The notes beneath the pieces are model-generated. The model had not been told where the DNA came from, searched no databases, and saw only the letters and a list, made by a program, of their open reading frames with translations. Positions 9,455 through 18,507 of a stretch of 64,000 nt of DNA are shown in pieces. A program made the position numbers and the translations under genes. The stretch is from Cardiobacterium hominis (GTDB lineage Bacteria > Pseudomonadota > Gammaproteobacteria > Cardiobacteriales > Cardiobacteriaceae): contig NZ_LR134365.1 of NCBI RefSeq assembly GCF_900637305.1, forward strand, positions 2,224,501-2,288,500. Reading direction: 5' to 3'. Every line of letters starts with the position of its first letter. Position 1 is the stretch's first letter.

Positions 9455-10041
9455 TTTTGTCCTCCTTCAGAATTGGGGTCACGCTTTACCTCCATATTGA
9501 TAGTAAATTCCTTAACTTCACTACCTTCTGGAACTTTAAAACTATTATTCCCTTTCGCTGCCGTGATACTATCCACGGATGCCGTTGAAAAATACTGGAA
9601 TCTTTCCATATTTCGCATAAACTGTGCTACACCGCTATCATTACTAGCAACGCCCGTAATGATGACTTTCCCCGATTTATAATCGATAGAACTTAAAAAT
9701 ACGGTTTCCGGCGTATTCTGCGCAATGTAGTCAAGCATTTCTGTGGCCAAACCGCGCTCGGCTTGAAGTTTTTGGATAACTTCAATTTGTAGATTGACCT
9801 GTTTATTGAGCTCTTTTAATCGGTCAACTTCCTGTTTGGCAACAGATAGCTTGGCTTTACCAGCTTCCAAGTTACTGATTGCCGCTTCTTGTTGCTCAAT
9901 ATAACGGTTTTGCAGCCAATAATCAGCGCCCAAGGCTGCCGCACACAGGAGCACAATGCCTACTGTTGCGTAAGCAAAACCCTTTTTCTGCTCTTCGCGG
10001 CGTTGTTCGCGCCACGGTTGTAGGTTAAATTTTCTAGCCAT
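9451..10041 (-). CDS. pilN: Type IV pilus inner-membrane protein PilN
   Basis: 196 residues. The N-terminal motif FNLQPWREQRREEQKK is the PilN segment that inserts into PilM. A transmembrane helix follows (about 22-42), then a coiled coil rich in Glu/Lys and a small alpha/beta domain. Start overlaps the pilM stop by one base (TAATG); the stop overlaps pilO by 4 nt. Part of the pilus assembly platform in the inner membrane. Confidence 0.94.
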   Translation of the reverse strand: MARKFNLQPWREQRREEQKKGFAYATVGIVLLCAAALGADYWLQNRYIEQQEAAISNLEAGKAKLSVAKQEVDRLKELNKQVNLQIEVIQKLQAERGLATEMLDYIAQNTPETVFLSSIDYKSGKVIITGVASNDSGVAQFMRNMERFQYFSTASVDSITAAKGNNSFKVPEGSEVKEFTINMEVKRDPNSEGGQK

Positions 10042-11078
10042 TAGTTTGTGCCTTCCATCGCCAAGCCTATTGCCAAGGCATGATTGATTCCAGACTGCAA
10101 CGCGTCATCAGAGCGCTGAGATCCTGACAATTTGATGTAAGGAGCGAGATTCAGCAATCTGATATTGTGAGATACGTTTGCAGCACCCAATGCATCTACA
10201 AAGCCACTGAGTCGTGCGCCACCGCCAGTCAGGTAAATGACTTTGATCGGTTCAGGATTTTCGGTGACGTTGTTGGCTTCATAGAAATCCAGCGCCAGAT
10301 GCAGCTGTTCGGTGAATGTTTGTACGTAAGGCGTCAGTACCAAGTCTTTATATTCGTCGCCAAAGCTGTGACCAATCTTGCGGTTTTCGGCGGATTCGGC
10401 GTCAATGTCAAAGACGTCCATAATAATTTCATTTACGGTATTGCCGCCAATTTGTTGCTCACGGCTAAACAGTAGTTCGCTGCCTTTGCAAACGTAGAAG
10501 CGGCTACGGCTGAAGCCGATATCAATCAGCATGATGCGATCATTCTTGCCGACGTCGCTCTTGCTGACGTATTTCAGTACGCGTGTGAACGCAAAGGCAT
10601 CCACATCTACTTGTGGTTTGCTGAAAGTCTTGGGCAGATTGTTCAGCAATGCGGTTTTTTCATCCGCAACATCGCGGCGCACGACAACTGCCAAGCGCGT
10701 TCCTTTTTTGCTGGGTACTTCGTCGAAATCGAAATAGACTTGATCCATGCCGAACGGTATGGCGTCATTCAGTTCGAGTTCTATTGCGCCTTCCAGTTCG
10801 TTACCGCGCAAAGAAGCATCTACGTTGACTTCACGCATGATGACGTCGCCGGTATTGACGTGCAAGACGACCTGCCCTTTGTTCACTTTCTGTTTTTTCA
10901 GGGTGGCGGCAACGATTTTGCTCAAGGTTACGCGATCGCGCTGCAGGCGGACTTCCGGCGGAATCACTTCGTAAGCGAGGTGGTTCGCTGTAAAGGCTTT
11001 GCCTGATTGCTTGATCTGGGCGACCTTGATGCTGTATTGCCCAATATCTACCCCGATAATCTCAGGTTTTCCCAACAT
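10041..11078 (-). CDS. pilM: Type IV pilus actin-like ATPase PilM
   Basis: 345 residues, actin/FtsA-like fold. Phosphate-1 region is IIGVDIGQYSIKVAQI (about 7-22), phosphate-2 MLIDIGFSRSRFYV (about 184-197) and the adenosine motif YLTGGGARLSGF (about 280-291). A cytoplasmic protein that docks on the PilN N-terminus. AAGGAG lies 8 nt before the ATG. First gene of pilMNOPQ; in many gammaproteobacteria pilM is divergent from a penicillin-binding protein gene, but here it follows rseP on the same strand. Confidence 0.95.
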   Translation of the reverse strand: MLGKPEIIGVDIGQYSIKVAQIKQSGKAFTANHLAYEVIPPEVRLQRDRVTLSKIVAATLKKQKVNKGQVVLHVNTGDVIMREVNVDASLRGNELEGAIELELNDAIPFGMDQVYFDFDEVPSKKGTRLAVVVRRDVADEKTALLNNLPKTFSKPQVDVDAFAFTRVLKYVSKSDVGKNDRIMLIDIGFSRSRFYVCKGSELLFSREQQIGGNTVNEIIMDVFDIDAESAENRKIGHSFGDEYKDLVLTPYVQTFTEQLHLALDFYEANNVTENPEPIKVIYLTGGGARLSGFVDALGAANVSHNIRLLNLAPYIKLSGSQRSDDALQSGINHALAIGLAMEGTN

Positions 11079-11441
11079 ATATTTAACTCCTTTTAAGTCT
11101 GCCAGAGGCGTTTACCGCGGGAGGCGGGCCGTGCTTCGCGACAGTCTTCAAACGTTCTTATCGAAATCCCATGCTCAATTTAGCCGCTTTCTGAACAAAA
11201 ATCAATATTCGGTTAGCCTTTTCTTAAGTATTTTGCAATGTAGCCATAATAGCCTTTGAAAATACTGGAAAAACATCGCGTGTCCAGAAAACAACAAATT
11301 TTGCGATTGCGCTATTGTAACACAAATTTCATGTTTGTCTGCTTTGCAAGCCTGGCTTTTTCTGCCGTTGCAACGTTTTTGCCCGCACGAAGGCGGGCAA
11401 AAGATTAACATTAGGGAAAGATTGAGTATTATCGTCTGTTT
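11079..11441 (-). promoter_or_regulatory. Leader/promoter region of pilM with a stem-loop
   Basis: A 363-bp gene-free spacer between rseP and pilM, AT-rich near the middle. On the minus strand an extended -10-like TGTGTTACAAT ends at 11314, with no clear -35. A stem-loop at 11377-11402 (GCCCGC / GCGGGC) is flanked TTTT...AAAA, the reverse of a normal terminator, so it may be a processing or pause hairpin at the end of the rseP transcript. No gene seen. Confidence 0.4.
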
Positions 11442-12797
11442 TTACAGAAGATATTTCCAGAAGTCTTTGAGAACGACGAACAGCATCAGCGCATAGACCA
11501 ACGTCGCACCGACGCGTAACGCCCATTTCATCGTCGTTACGGAGAGTGGTTTGCCGCGCACGGTTTCCAGCGCATAGAAGAGCATGTGGCCGCCGTCCAG
11601 CATCGGCACCGGCAACAGGTTGATGGCGGCAAGCGAGAGGCTTACGACGCCAAGGAAGTTAAGGAAGATGTCCCAACCATAGCTGAGTGTTTTTCCTGCC
11701 GCATCGCCGATAGTGAGCGGCCCGCCGATGTTGTCGAGCGAGATTTTGCCTGCGAACATGCGGCCAAACATGTTGTAGGTCAGGCGGACGTAATAGACGA
11801 CTTTATCCCAACCGTGGCCAAGCGACGCCCAGAAGCCGTAGCGCTCAACGCTCTGGTAAGCGGAGACGTCCACCCGCTGCCATTTGACGCCGAGGAAGCC
11901 GTGTGTTTTGCCTTTTTTGTCTGTGCGCGAGCCGAGCTGCCCATGCAGGGTTTGTTCGCTGTCCGCGCGCATAACGGTAATGCTGATGGTATCGCCGGGC
12001 TTTCCTGCCGCGATAACTTTGCCAATGCGAATGAGGTCTTGTGCTTCGCCATTAACGGCGGTGATGCGGTCGCCCTTTTGGATGCCCATCGCTGCTGCCG
12101 GACTGTCCGGCACGGTTTCGGCGACTTCGGCAGGCAGCCATTCATCCACAAGGTAGAGGCCGGTTGCTTCGTCCATTTTCAGTTCGTCGCCTGCACGCAA
12201 ACTGCTGAGATCAAGCACGAGGATGCGTTCTTCTCCGTCGCGCTGGATGACGATATTGACGTCACTGCGGCGCGGCGCGCCCACGAGGGAGATGTGCGCA
12301 TCGCTGCTCAGTGGGGTGTCTTTGCCTTCGATGGCGCGAATTTGGTCGCCAACTTGTAAGCCCGCGCGGGCAGCGAGACTGTCCGGGGCGACGCGCGCCA
12401 CTTCCGGGCGCAGGCCTTGTACGCCGTAGAGGTAGAGGGCGGCGAAGGCGAGTACGGCGAAAAGCAGGTTTACCGCTGGCCCGGCAAAGGCGATGAGGAA
12501 ACGTTGCCAGGCTTTTTTTGCCTGAAAGGTGCGGTGTTTTTCGGCAGCATCGACCGCTTCGTCGCTGCTCTCGCCTAGCATTTGCACGAAGCCGCCGAGT
12601 GGAATGGGCGCAAGGGTGTAGAGCGTACCGTCTTTTTTGCCGCGCCAGGTGAGGAACGGTTTACCGAAGCCGAGCGAGAAGCGGAGGATTTTGACGTCAA
12701 AGCGGCGCGCCACCCAGAAATGTCCCCATTCGTGGATGGTGACGAGGATGCCGATGGTTATGATGAAGCCGAGTATTCCCCAGAGCATGGGTAGCAT
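11442..12797 (-). CDS. rseP: Site-2 metalloprotease RseP
   Basis: 451 residues. I use the ATG at 12797 (MLPMLWGILG) because AAGGAGG lies 7 nt upstream; the frame is open 66 nt further but without a good site. Zinc motif HEWGH in TM1 (about residues 22-26), two periplasmic PDZ domains (about 115-290) and the C-terminal LLPVPMLDGGH motif supplying the third zinc ligand. RseP cuts RseA after DegS, releasing sigma-E during envelope stress, and clears signal-peptide remnants. It is the last gene of rpsB...rseP; bamA, often next in other genomes, is replaced here by pilM. Confidence 0.95.
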   Translation of the reverse strand: MLPMLWGILGFIITIGILVTIHEWGHFWVARRFDVKILRFSLGFGKPFLTWRGKKDGTLYTLAPIPLGGFVQMLGESSDEAVDAAEKHRTFQAKKAWQRFLIAFAGPAVNLLFAVLAFAALYLYGVQGLRPEVARVAPDSLAARAGLQVGDQIRAIEGKDTPLSSDAHISLVGAPRRSDVNIVIQRDGEERILVLDLSSLRAGDELKMDEATGLYLVDEWLPAEVAETVPDSPAAAMGIQKGDRITAVNGEAQDLIRIGKVIAAGKPGDTISITVMRADSEQTLHGQLGSRTDKKGKTHGFLGVKWQRVDVSAYQSVERYGFWASLGHGWDKVVYYVRLTYNMFGRMFAGKISLDNIGGPLTIGDAAGKTLSYGWDIFLNFLGVVSLSLAAINLLPVPMLDGGHMLFYALETVRGKPLSVTTMKWALRVGATLVYALMLFVVLKDFWKYLL

Positions 12798-12826
12798 GCC
12801 TGCGCCTCCTTGTTGCAGTTGATGTT

Positions 12827-13660
12827 TTAGAAGATATTGGCGTAGAGAAAGCCCGCTGCCCACAGCACCATCGCCGAGAGCCAGCTGTCGATGCGGTCAA
12901 GGATGCCACCGTGACCGGGCAGGATGTTGCTGCTGTCCTTGATACCGGCGCGGCGCTTGAGCACGCTTTCCCAGAGGTCGCCGATGGCGGCGTAGATGAC
13001 CACCACAGCGGTCAGCGGCAGGAAGGCGCAAAGGCTGAGCGGCAGTTTGACGCAAAATGACAGTACCACCGCTGCCAGCATTGCCGCCAGGAAGCCGCCA
13101 AGGAAGCCTTCCACGGTTTTTTTCGGGCTGATTTTTTCCGCCAGTTTGCGTTTGCCAAAGCGGCGACCGGCGAAATAGGCGCCGATGTCGCTGCACCAGA
13201 CGATGATAAAGAGACCGAGCAGACCGCTCCCGCCAATCATGCGCTGGATGGCGACAGTCGCCCAGACGAAGGCCAGCAGCATTATTGAGCCGGCGACGGC
13301 AAGCAGGCTGTCAGGCAGGTTCAAACGCTGGTCGCGGCCATAGCGGTAAAGCGCATAGGGAACGGCGAACAGCCAGAGCAGCGCCGCTGCGGCGAGGATG
13401 TAAAAGAGCAAACGGCTTTTGGCGACGCCACCCAGGCCGTATTCGAGCAGGAGCAGGCCGAGGGCGGCAATACCCGCATTGATGAGGGCATATTTCCATT
13501 GACGGCGCGGCGGCCAGCGCAGCAGACCGCCCCATTCACGTGCGGCGAGCGCCACCAGCGCCAGCCAAAAAAGGTTAAACCAGGCGTCGCTGGCATAGAG
13601 GTTTACCCAGAAAAAGAGCGGGGCGATGACCAGCACGGTCAGGATGCGGTAGAGCAGCAT
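12827..13660 (-). CDS. cdsA: Phosphatidate cytidylyltransferase
   Basis: 277 residues, about eight membrane segments. The C-terminal CDP-DAG synthase signature is intact: SVLKRRAGIKDSSNILPGHG followed by GILDRID. It makes CDP-diacylglycerol from phosphatidate and CTP for all phospholipids. 15-nt gap after uppS and 29 nt before rseP, so one transcript. The uppS-cdsA-rseP order is the usual one. Confidence 0.95.
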   Translation of the reverse strand: MLLYRILTVLVIAPLFFWVNLYASDAWFNLFWLALVALAAREWGGLLRWPPRRQWKYALINAGIAALGLLLLEYGLGGVAKSRLLFYILAAAALLWLFAVPYALYRYGRDQRLNLPDSLLAVAGSIMLLAFVWATVAIQRMIGGSGLLGLFIIVWCSDIGAYFAGRRFGKRKLAEKISPKKTVEGFLGGFLAAMLAAVVLSFCVKLPLSLCAFLPLTAVVVIYAAIGDLWESVLKRRAGIKDSSNILPGHGGILDRIDSWLSAMVLWAAGFLYANIF

Positions 13661-13675
13661 GGCGTCTCCTTGCCG

Positions 13676-14395
13676 TTAAGGTTGCGACAGCGCGCCGAAG
13701 CGGCGGTCGCGGTGATGATAGGCGGCAAAGGCCGCGTCCAGTTGTGCCTCGCCGAAGTCCGGCCAGAGCACGTCGGTGAACCACAGTTCGGCGTAGGCGA
13801 GTTCCCACAGGTGGAAGTTGCTCAGGCGCATTTCGCCGCTGCTGCGGATGAGCAGGTCGACTGGCGGTAAATCGGGCATCGGGCGGTGTGCGCTGAAGGC
13901 GGCTTCGTCAATGGCATCTGCCTGTAATGTGCCGTCTGCGACTGCTTGCGCCAGGCGGCGTGCGGTCTCGCATAACGCCCATTGACCGCTGTAGTTGATG
14001 GCAAGGACGACGTCCATGCGTGAGCCGCTGGCAGTCAGCGCTTCGGCATCGTCGATGGCGCTGCGTAGCGAGGCAGAGAGTGCGGTGCGGTCGCCGAGAA
14101 CACGCAGACGGATGTCGTTTTTCCGCATTTTTTCCGCTTCTTCGCGCAGTGCCGTTTCAATCAGCTCCATCAGGATTTTGACTTCATGCGGCGGACGGCG
14201 CCAATTCTCGGTGCTAAAGGCGTAGAGGCTGAGCATTTTCACCCCCGCTTTGGCGCAGGCGGTGACGACACGATCGACTGCCACCCGCCCGGCCTTGTGC
14301 CCAAAAGCACGCGGGCGCAGGTGTTGCTGCGCCCAGCGACCATTGCCATCCATGATGATGGCGACGTGAGCAGGCGGGGTACGCGCGGCGCTCAT
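13676..14395 (-). CDS. uppS: Undecaprenyl diphosphate synthase
   Basis: 239 residues from the ATG at 14395, which overlaps the frr stop (TGATG). Catalytic motif IIMDGNGRWAQQ (about residues 13-24, with the essential Asp), SLYAFSTENWRRP and the C-terminal DLLIRSSGEMRLSNFHLW. It builds the C55 carrier lipid for peptidoglycan and O-antigen. The usual order in relatives is frr-dxr-uppS, but here uppS abuts frr directly: dxr is absent from this spot. Confidence 0.95.
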   Translation of the reverse strand: MSAARTPPAHVAIIMDGNGRWAQQHLRPRAFGHKAGRVAVDRVVTACAKAGVKMLSLYAFSTENWRRPPHEVKILMELIETALREEAEKMRKNDIRLRVLGDRTALSASLRSAIDDAEALTASGSRMDVVLAINYSGQWALCETARRLAQAVADGTLQADAIDEAAFSAHRPMPDLPPVDLLIRSSGEMRLSNFHLWELAYAELWFTDVLWPDFGEAQLDAAFAAYHHRDRRFGALSQP

Positions 14396-14952
14396 CAAAC
14401 TTCCATCAATTCCTTTTCTTTTTCGGCAAGGACTTTGTCCACCTGCTCAACGTATTTGTCGGTCAGTTTCTGGATTTCTGCCTCGGCGCGACGTTCGTCG
14501 TCTTCGGAGGCCTGTTTGTCGGTGACGAGCTGTTTGACGCTTTGGTTGGCGTCGCGGCGCACATTGCGAATGGCGACTTTCGCCTGTTCGCCTTCGTTAC
14601 GCACGATTTTCACCAAGTCTTTGCGGCGTTCTTCGGTGAGCGGCGGCAGGTTGATGTGGATGTTTTGTCCGGCGGTGTTCGGCGTCAGGCCAAGGTCGGA
14701 GTTAATCAGCGCTTTTTCGATGACGGCGACCATGTTGCGCTCCCACACCTGGATGGTGAGACTGCGGTAGTCGGTGACGGTGACGTTCGCCGCCTGCGAC
14801 AGCGGCACCATCGAGCCGTAGTATTCGACCTGCACGTGGTCAAGCAGGCTGACGTTCGCCCGCCCGGTGCGGATTTTGCTCAACTCGTGTTCAAGCGACT
14901 TGACGGATTTTTCCATGCGCGCAGCGGCGTCTTTCTGGATTGACTGCATCAT
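14395..14952 (-). CDS. frr: Ribosome recycling factor
   Basis: 185 residues, exactly the family length. Conserved [31 protein letters not shown] and the terminal coiled-coil helices. With EF-G it splits post-termination ribosomes. Starts 12 nt after pyrH and overlaps uppS by one base. Confidence 0.97.
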   Translation of the reverse strand: MMQSIQKDAAARMEKSVKSLEHELSKIRTGRANVSLLDHVQVEYYGSMVPLSQAANVTVTDYRSLTIQVWERNMVAVIEKALINSDLGLTPNTAGQNIHINLPPLTEERRKDLVKIVRNEGEQAKVAIRNVRRDANQSVKQLVTDKQASEDDERRAEAEIQKLTDKYVEQVDKVLAEKEKELMEV

Positions 14953-14964
14953 TAAAAAGGCTCC

Positions 14965-15690
14965 TTATGCGTGTATCACTGTGCCAACGCCATCGTCGAA
15001 GACGGCACGCACGATTTCATCGGGTTTGGTCATGTCAAATACCACCATCGGCATGTCGTTGTCGCGGCACATCACGACGGAGGTCGCGTCCATGACATTG
15101 AGGTTTTCGGTGAGTACCTGACGGTAGCTGAGGGCGTCGTATTTTACCGCATCATCAAAGCGTTTGGGGTCTTTGGAATAGACGCCATCGACCTTCGTCG
15201 CCTTGAACATCGCGTCCACTTCCAGCTCAATCGCACGCAGACTGGCGGCGCTGTCTGTCGTGAAAAACGGATTGCCGGTACCGGCGGCGCAGATGACCAC
15301 CCTGCCCTTTTCCAGGTGGCGGATGGCGCGGCGGCGGATGAACGGCTCGCAGACCTGGTCGATAATCAGCGCCGACATCACCCGCACCGGCACGTCAATC
15401 TGCTCCAGCGCGTCTTGAATGGCGAGTGCATTCATTAGCGTCGCCAGCATGCCCATGTGGTCGCCGGTAACGCGCTCCATGCCGAGCGCTGCCAGTTGCG
15501 CACCGCGGAAAAGGTTGCCGCCGCCGACGACGATGGCGACTTCCACACCCGCATCGACAAGCTGGCGGATTTCGCTGGCGATGCGGCGCACCACTTTGGC
15601 ATCCAGACCGAAGGCCTGGTCGCCCATCAGCGCCTCGCCGCTCATCTTCAGCAGAATTCTTTTGTATTTAGGGGTTTTGCTTGTGCTCAT
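14965..15690 (-). CDS. pyrH: UMP kinase
   Basis: 241 residues, amino-acid-kinase fold. Motifs: [14 protein letters not shown] (phosphate loop), [11 protein letters not shown] and the conserved [13 protein letters not shown]. Phosphorylates UMP to UDP; hexameric and allosterically controlled by GTP and UTP in relatives. It has its own likely promoter (TATAAT at 15725-15730) downstream of the tsf terminator, so pyrH-frr-uppS-cdsA-rseP is probably a separate transcript from rpsB-tsf. Confidence 0.97.
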   Translation of the reverse strand: MSTSKTPKYKRILLKMSGEALMGDQAFGLDAKVVRRIASEIRQLVDAGVEVAIVVGGGNLFRGAQLAALGMERVTGDHMGMLATLMNALAIQDALEQIDVPVRVMSALIIDQVCEPFIRRRAIRHLEKGRVVICAAGTGNPFFTTDSAASLRAIELEVDAMFKATKVDGVYSKDPKRFDDAVKYDALSYRQVLTENLNVMDATSVVMCRDNDMPMVVFDMTKPDEIVRAVFDDGVGTVIHA

Positions 15691-15724
15691 GTGTGTGTTC
15701 TCCGGTAATTGTTATTGGGCGCGC

Positions 15725-15730
15725 ATTATA
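15725..15730 (-). promoter_or_regulatory. -10 box of the pyrH promoter
   Basis: A perfect TATAAT on the minus strand, 34 bp before the pyrH ATG and just past the tsf terminator. The -35 area is GC-rich and unconvincing. Confidence 0.6.
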
Positions 15731-15754
15731 GTCGCGCCGCCCCGCTTGCGGGCA

Positions 15755-15785
15755 TAAAAAACCGCCGACAAGCGGCGGTTTTGTG
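15755..15785 (-). terminator. Terminator of rpsB-tsf
   Basis: Stem ACCGCCG / CGGCGGT with a short loop; on the minus strand it is followed by TTTTT. Located 14 bp past the tsf stop. Confidence 0.85.
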
Positions 15786-15798
15786 GGGCGGTCAGCGC

Positions 15799-16701
15799 TT
15801 AAACGCCTTTGGCCTGCGCCATGACTTCGGCAACGAAATCGGATTCTTCTTTTTCAATGCCTTCGCCCAGCTCGAAGCGGGTGAATTGCACGACGTCAGC
15901 GCCTTTTTCTTTCAGCAGCTGCTCAACGGTGATATCCGGGTTCTTGACGAAAGACTGGCCTTTCAGCGTTACTTCACCAAACAGTTTTTTCATCGCACCT
16001 TCGACCATTTTCATCGCACCTTCGACCATCTTCTCGATGATGTTCGCCGGTTTGCCACTTTGCTCGGCTTTGGCACGGTGAATTTCGTTTTCCTTGTCGA
16101 GGAAATCCTGCGGCAGGGAGGCAGCATCCAGGGAAATCGGATTGCTGGCGGCGATGTGCATGGCGATATCTTTGGCGAGTTCAACGTCGCCAGTGGTGAT
16201 TTCCACCAGCACGCCGATTTTCTGTCCGTGCAGATAATGGCCGATGACACCGCTACCGGCGGTCAGGGTTACAAAACGGCGGATGGTCATGTTTTCGCCG
16301 ATTTTTGCTACCAGTTCGCGGCGGCGCTCGTCAGCGGTAACACCCGGTGCGACTTCAGCGGCGTTCAGCGCGTCAATGTCGGCGAGTTTTTGCGTGCGCG
16401 CCACTTCGGCAAGGCGGTTGGCAAAACCACGGAACTCGTCACCCATGGCAACGAAGTCGGTTTCGCAGTTGGCTTCGAGGATGGTTGCTTCTTTGGCGTC
16501 GTCGCTGATAGAGACGACCAGCGCACCTTCAGCAGCCACGCGGCCGGCTTTCTTGTCGGCCTTGGCCAGACCGGTTTTGCGCATATATTCAACAGCGGCT
16601 TCAATATCGCCATTGGTTTCGAGCAGTGCTTTCTTGCACTCCATCATGCCTGCGCCGGTACGTTCGCGCAGCTCTTTCACTAATTGGGCGGAAATGGACA
16701 T
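15799..16701 (-). CDS. tsf: Elongation factor Ts with a 7-residue internal duplication
   Basis: 300 residues from the ATG at 16701 ([16 protein letters not shown] 7 nt upstream). N-terminal UBA-like [15 protein letters not shown], the TDFVA-type [15 protein letters not shown] core and the C-terminal module. It recycles EF-Tu from GDP to GTP. Odd feature: MVEGAMK occurs twice in tandem at about residues 225-238 ([21 protein letters not shown]), where homologues as I remember them have one EKMVEGRMKKF. The DNA shows two identical 21-nt units, so the duplication is recent. Confidence 0.96.
   Translation of the reverse strand: MSISAQLVKELRERTGAGMMECKKALLETNGDIEAAVEYMRKTGLAKADKKAGRVAAEGALVVSISDDAKEATILEANCETDFVAMGDEFRGFANRLAEVARTQKLADIDALNAAEVAPGVTADERRRELVAKIGENMTIRRFVTLTAGSGVIGHYLHGQKIGVLVEITTGDVELAKDIAMHIAASNPISLDAASLPQDFLDKENEIHRAKAEQSGKPANIIEKMVEGAMKMVEGAMKKLFGEVTLKGQSFVKNPDITVEQLLKEKGADVVQFTRFELGEGIEKEESDFVAEVMAQAKGV
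15988..16029. repeat. Perfect 21-bp tandem duplication inside tsf
   Basis: Units 15988-16008 and 16009-16029 are identical (each starts TTTCATCGCACC on the plus strand) and keep the tsf frame, duplicating seven codons. Confidence 0.95.
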
Positions 16702-16723
16702 ATTCAACTCCTGAAACAAGGAC

Positions 16724-16744
16724 GGCTGCGGTCACGCCGCAGCC
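16724..16744 (-). promoter_or_regulatory. Stem-loop between rpsB and tsf
   Basis: An 8-bp stem GGCTGCGG / CCGCAGCC with a 5-nt loop and no T-run, in the 68-bp rpsB-tsf spacer. Likely a partial attenuator or RNA-processing element adjusting S2 versus EF-Ts output. Confidence 0.5.
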
Positions 16745-16769
16745 TCAATTCATTCAAAAACCGGACAAA

Positions 16770-17549
16770 TTACTCGGCGTCGCCGCTTTCAGCCGGAGTA
16801 GCCGGCTCATCAACCGCGACCGCTTCTTCCAGCGCTTTTTCCGCGTTCTCGCCACCACGGGCGGTAACAGAAGCCTTGGCTTCCTCAATGGCGCTGGCGA
16901 CAGCATCAACGTAGAGGCGGATGGCGCGCACGGAGTCGTCGTTACCCGGAATGATGTAATCAACGCCTTCCAGCTGACTGTTGGTATCTACCACGCCAAC
17001 GACCGGAATGCCGAGTTTCTTCGCTTCCTGAATGGCGATGTGCTCATGCCCTACGTCAATAACGAACAGTACGTCCGGCAGACGGCGCATATTGCGGATA
17101 CCGGTGAGCGAGCGGGCGAGCTTGTCGCGTTCACGACCGAGGACGATAACCTCTTTCTTCACCAGCTTCTGGAACGTGCCATCTTCGGCCATGCGTTCAA
17201 TCGCTTCCAGGCGGTTAATGGACTGGCGGATGGTCTTGAAGTTGGTCATCATCCCGCCGAGCCAACGGAAATTCACATACGGCATGCCACAGCGTGCAGC
17301 GGCTTCGCCGACCGCTTCAGAAGCGCTGCGCTTGGTGCCGACGAACATCACACTGCCGCCATTGGCGACGACGGTGCCGACAAAATTCAGGGCGTCATTC
17401 AACATCGGTACCGTTTTTTCCAGGTTGATGATGTGAATATCGCCGCGCTTGCCGTAAATATAAGGAGCCATCTTGGGGTTCCAGAAACGGGTACGGTGCC
17501 CGAAGTGCGCGCCGGCTTCAAACAGCTCGCGCATGCTTACTTTACTCAT
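16770..17549 (-). CDS. rpsB: 30S ribosomal protein S2
   Basis: 259 residues from the ATG at 17549 ([14 protein letters not shown] 8 nt upstream). Family signatures [19 protein letters not shown] and [11 protein letters not shown]...YIIPGNDDS are intact. The C-terminus is a low-complexity Ala/Glu tail. First gene of the rpsB-tsf unit, with a strong promoter at 17663-17691 and a ~110-nt leader that could host S2 autoregulation as in other gammaproteobacteria. Confidence 0.97.
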   Translation of the reverse strand: MSKVSMRELFEAGAHFGHRTRFWNPKMAPYIYGKRGDIHIINLEKTVPMLNDALNFVGTVVANGGSVMFVGTKRSASEAVGEAAARCGMPYVNFRWLGGMMTNFKTIRQSINRLEAIERMAEDGTFQKLVKKEVIVLGRERDKLARSLTGIRNMRRLPDVLFVIDVGHEHIAIQEAKKLGIPVVGVVDTNSQLEGVDYIIPGNDDSVRAIRLYVDAVASAIEEAKASVTARGGENAEKALEEAVAVDEPATPAESGDAE

Positions 17550-17662
17550 TGTTTTTACTCCATAAAGGGTTAGGCCTCCAAACGCGCAAACGCTCCAACC
17601 CGCAGGCACCCGGAGCGTCGAAAACAGCGTTTGTGTGATTTAGTTGCCAGAAAGGCGCGCGC

Positions 17663-17691
17663 TTTATACCATAGCCCGTCATTTTTACCAA
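17663..17691 (-). promoter_or_regulatory. rpsB promoter
   Basis: Minus strand: -35 TTGGTA (17686-17691), 17-bp spacer, -10 TATAAA (17663-17668). The -35 ends only 10 bp from the map start codon on the other strand, so the two divergent genes share a very compact control region. Confidence 0.75.
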
Positions 17692-17701
17692 ACAGAAATC
17701 C

Positions 17702-18499
17702 ATGACCATCACCCTGAAAAGCGAGGCCGACCTCGCCAAAATGCGCGTCGCCGGGCGCCTGGCGGCGGACGTGCTTGACATGATTGCTCCTTACATCGTT
17801 CCCGGCGTCAGCACCGCCGAACTGGACCGCCGCTGTCACGACTACATCACCAACGTCCAACAGGCCATCCCCGCCTGCCTCAACTACGGCAGCCCGCCCT
17901 TCCCTGCCTCGACCTGTATCTCGGTCAATCACGTCATCTGCCACGGCATCCCCTCGGACAAAACCCTGAAAAACGGCGACATCGTCAATATAGACGTCAC
18001 CGTTATCAAAGACGGCTGGCACGGCGACACCAACCGCACCTACCTCGTTGGCGACGTCGGCGTTCTCGGCCGCCGCCTGGTGGACGTTACCTACGAAGCG
18101 ATGTGGCGCGGCATCCGCATGGTGCGCCCCGGTGCGACCCTCGGCGACATCGGCCACGCCATCCAGAGCTACGCCGAAGCCGAACGTTTTTCCGTCGTGC
18201 GCGAATTCTGCGGGCACGGCATCGGCCGTGGCTTCCACGAAGACCCGCAAGTCGTGCATTTTGGCCAACCGGGCAAAGGCCTCGTCCTCGAAAAAGGCAT
18301 GACCTTCACCATCGAGCCGATGATAAACGCGGGCAAGCGCGAGCTCAAAGTCCTCGGCGACGGCTGGACCGTCGTCACCCGCGACCGCTCGCTGTCCGCG
18401 CAATGGGAACACACCCTCGCCGTCACCGACGACGGCTACGAAATCTTCACCCTCGGCGCCGCCGAACGCGAACACATCTCCCCCATCGGAAAACCATAA
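17702..18499 (+). CDS. map: Methionine aminopeptidase, type I
   Basis: 265 residues, normal length. Metal ligands of the pita-bread fold are visible: D98, D109, H172, E205 and E236, plus the substrate-contact H81. Removes the initiator Met co-translationally when residue 2 is small. Divergent from rpsB and upstream of glnD as in E. coli. The 5' region is odd: only 10 bp separate the start from the rpsB -35 box, and the preceding bases (AACAGAAATCC) give a weak ribosome site. Confidence 0.96.
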   Translation: MTITLKSEADLAKMRVAGRLAADVLDMIAPYIVPGVSTAELDRRCHDYITNVQQAIPACLNYGSPPFPASTCISVNHVICHGIPSDKTLKNGDIVNIDVTVIKDGWHGDTNRTYLVGDVGVLGRRLVDVTYEAMWRGIRMVRPGATLGDIGHAIQSYAEAERFSVVREFCGHGIGRGFHEDPQVVHFGQPGKGLVLEKGMTFTIEPMINAGKRELKVLGDGWTVVTRDRSLSAQWEHTLAVTDDGYEIFTLGAAEREHISPIGKP

Positions 18500-18507
18500 A
18501 AACCGCA

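Noticed and set aside
11377-11402. Stem-loop after rseP considered as an intrinsic terminator
   Set aside because: The flanks are TTTT before and AAAA after on both strands, so there is no U-tract after the stem.
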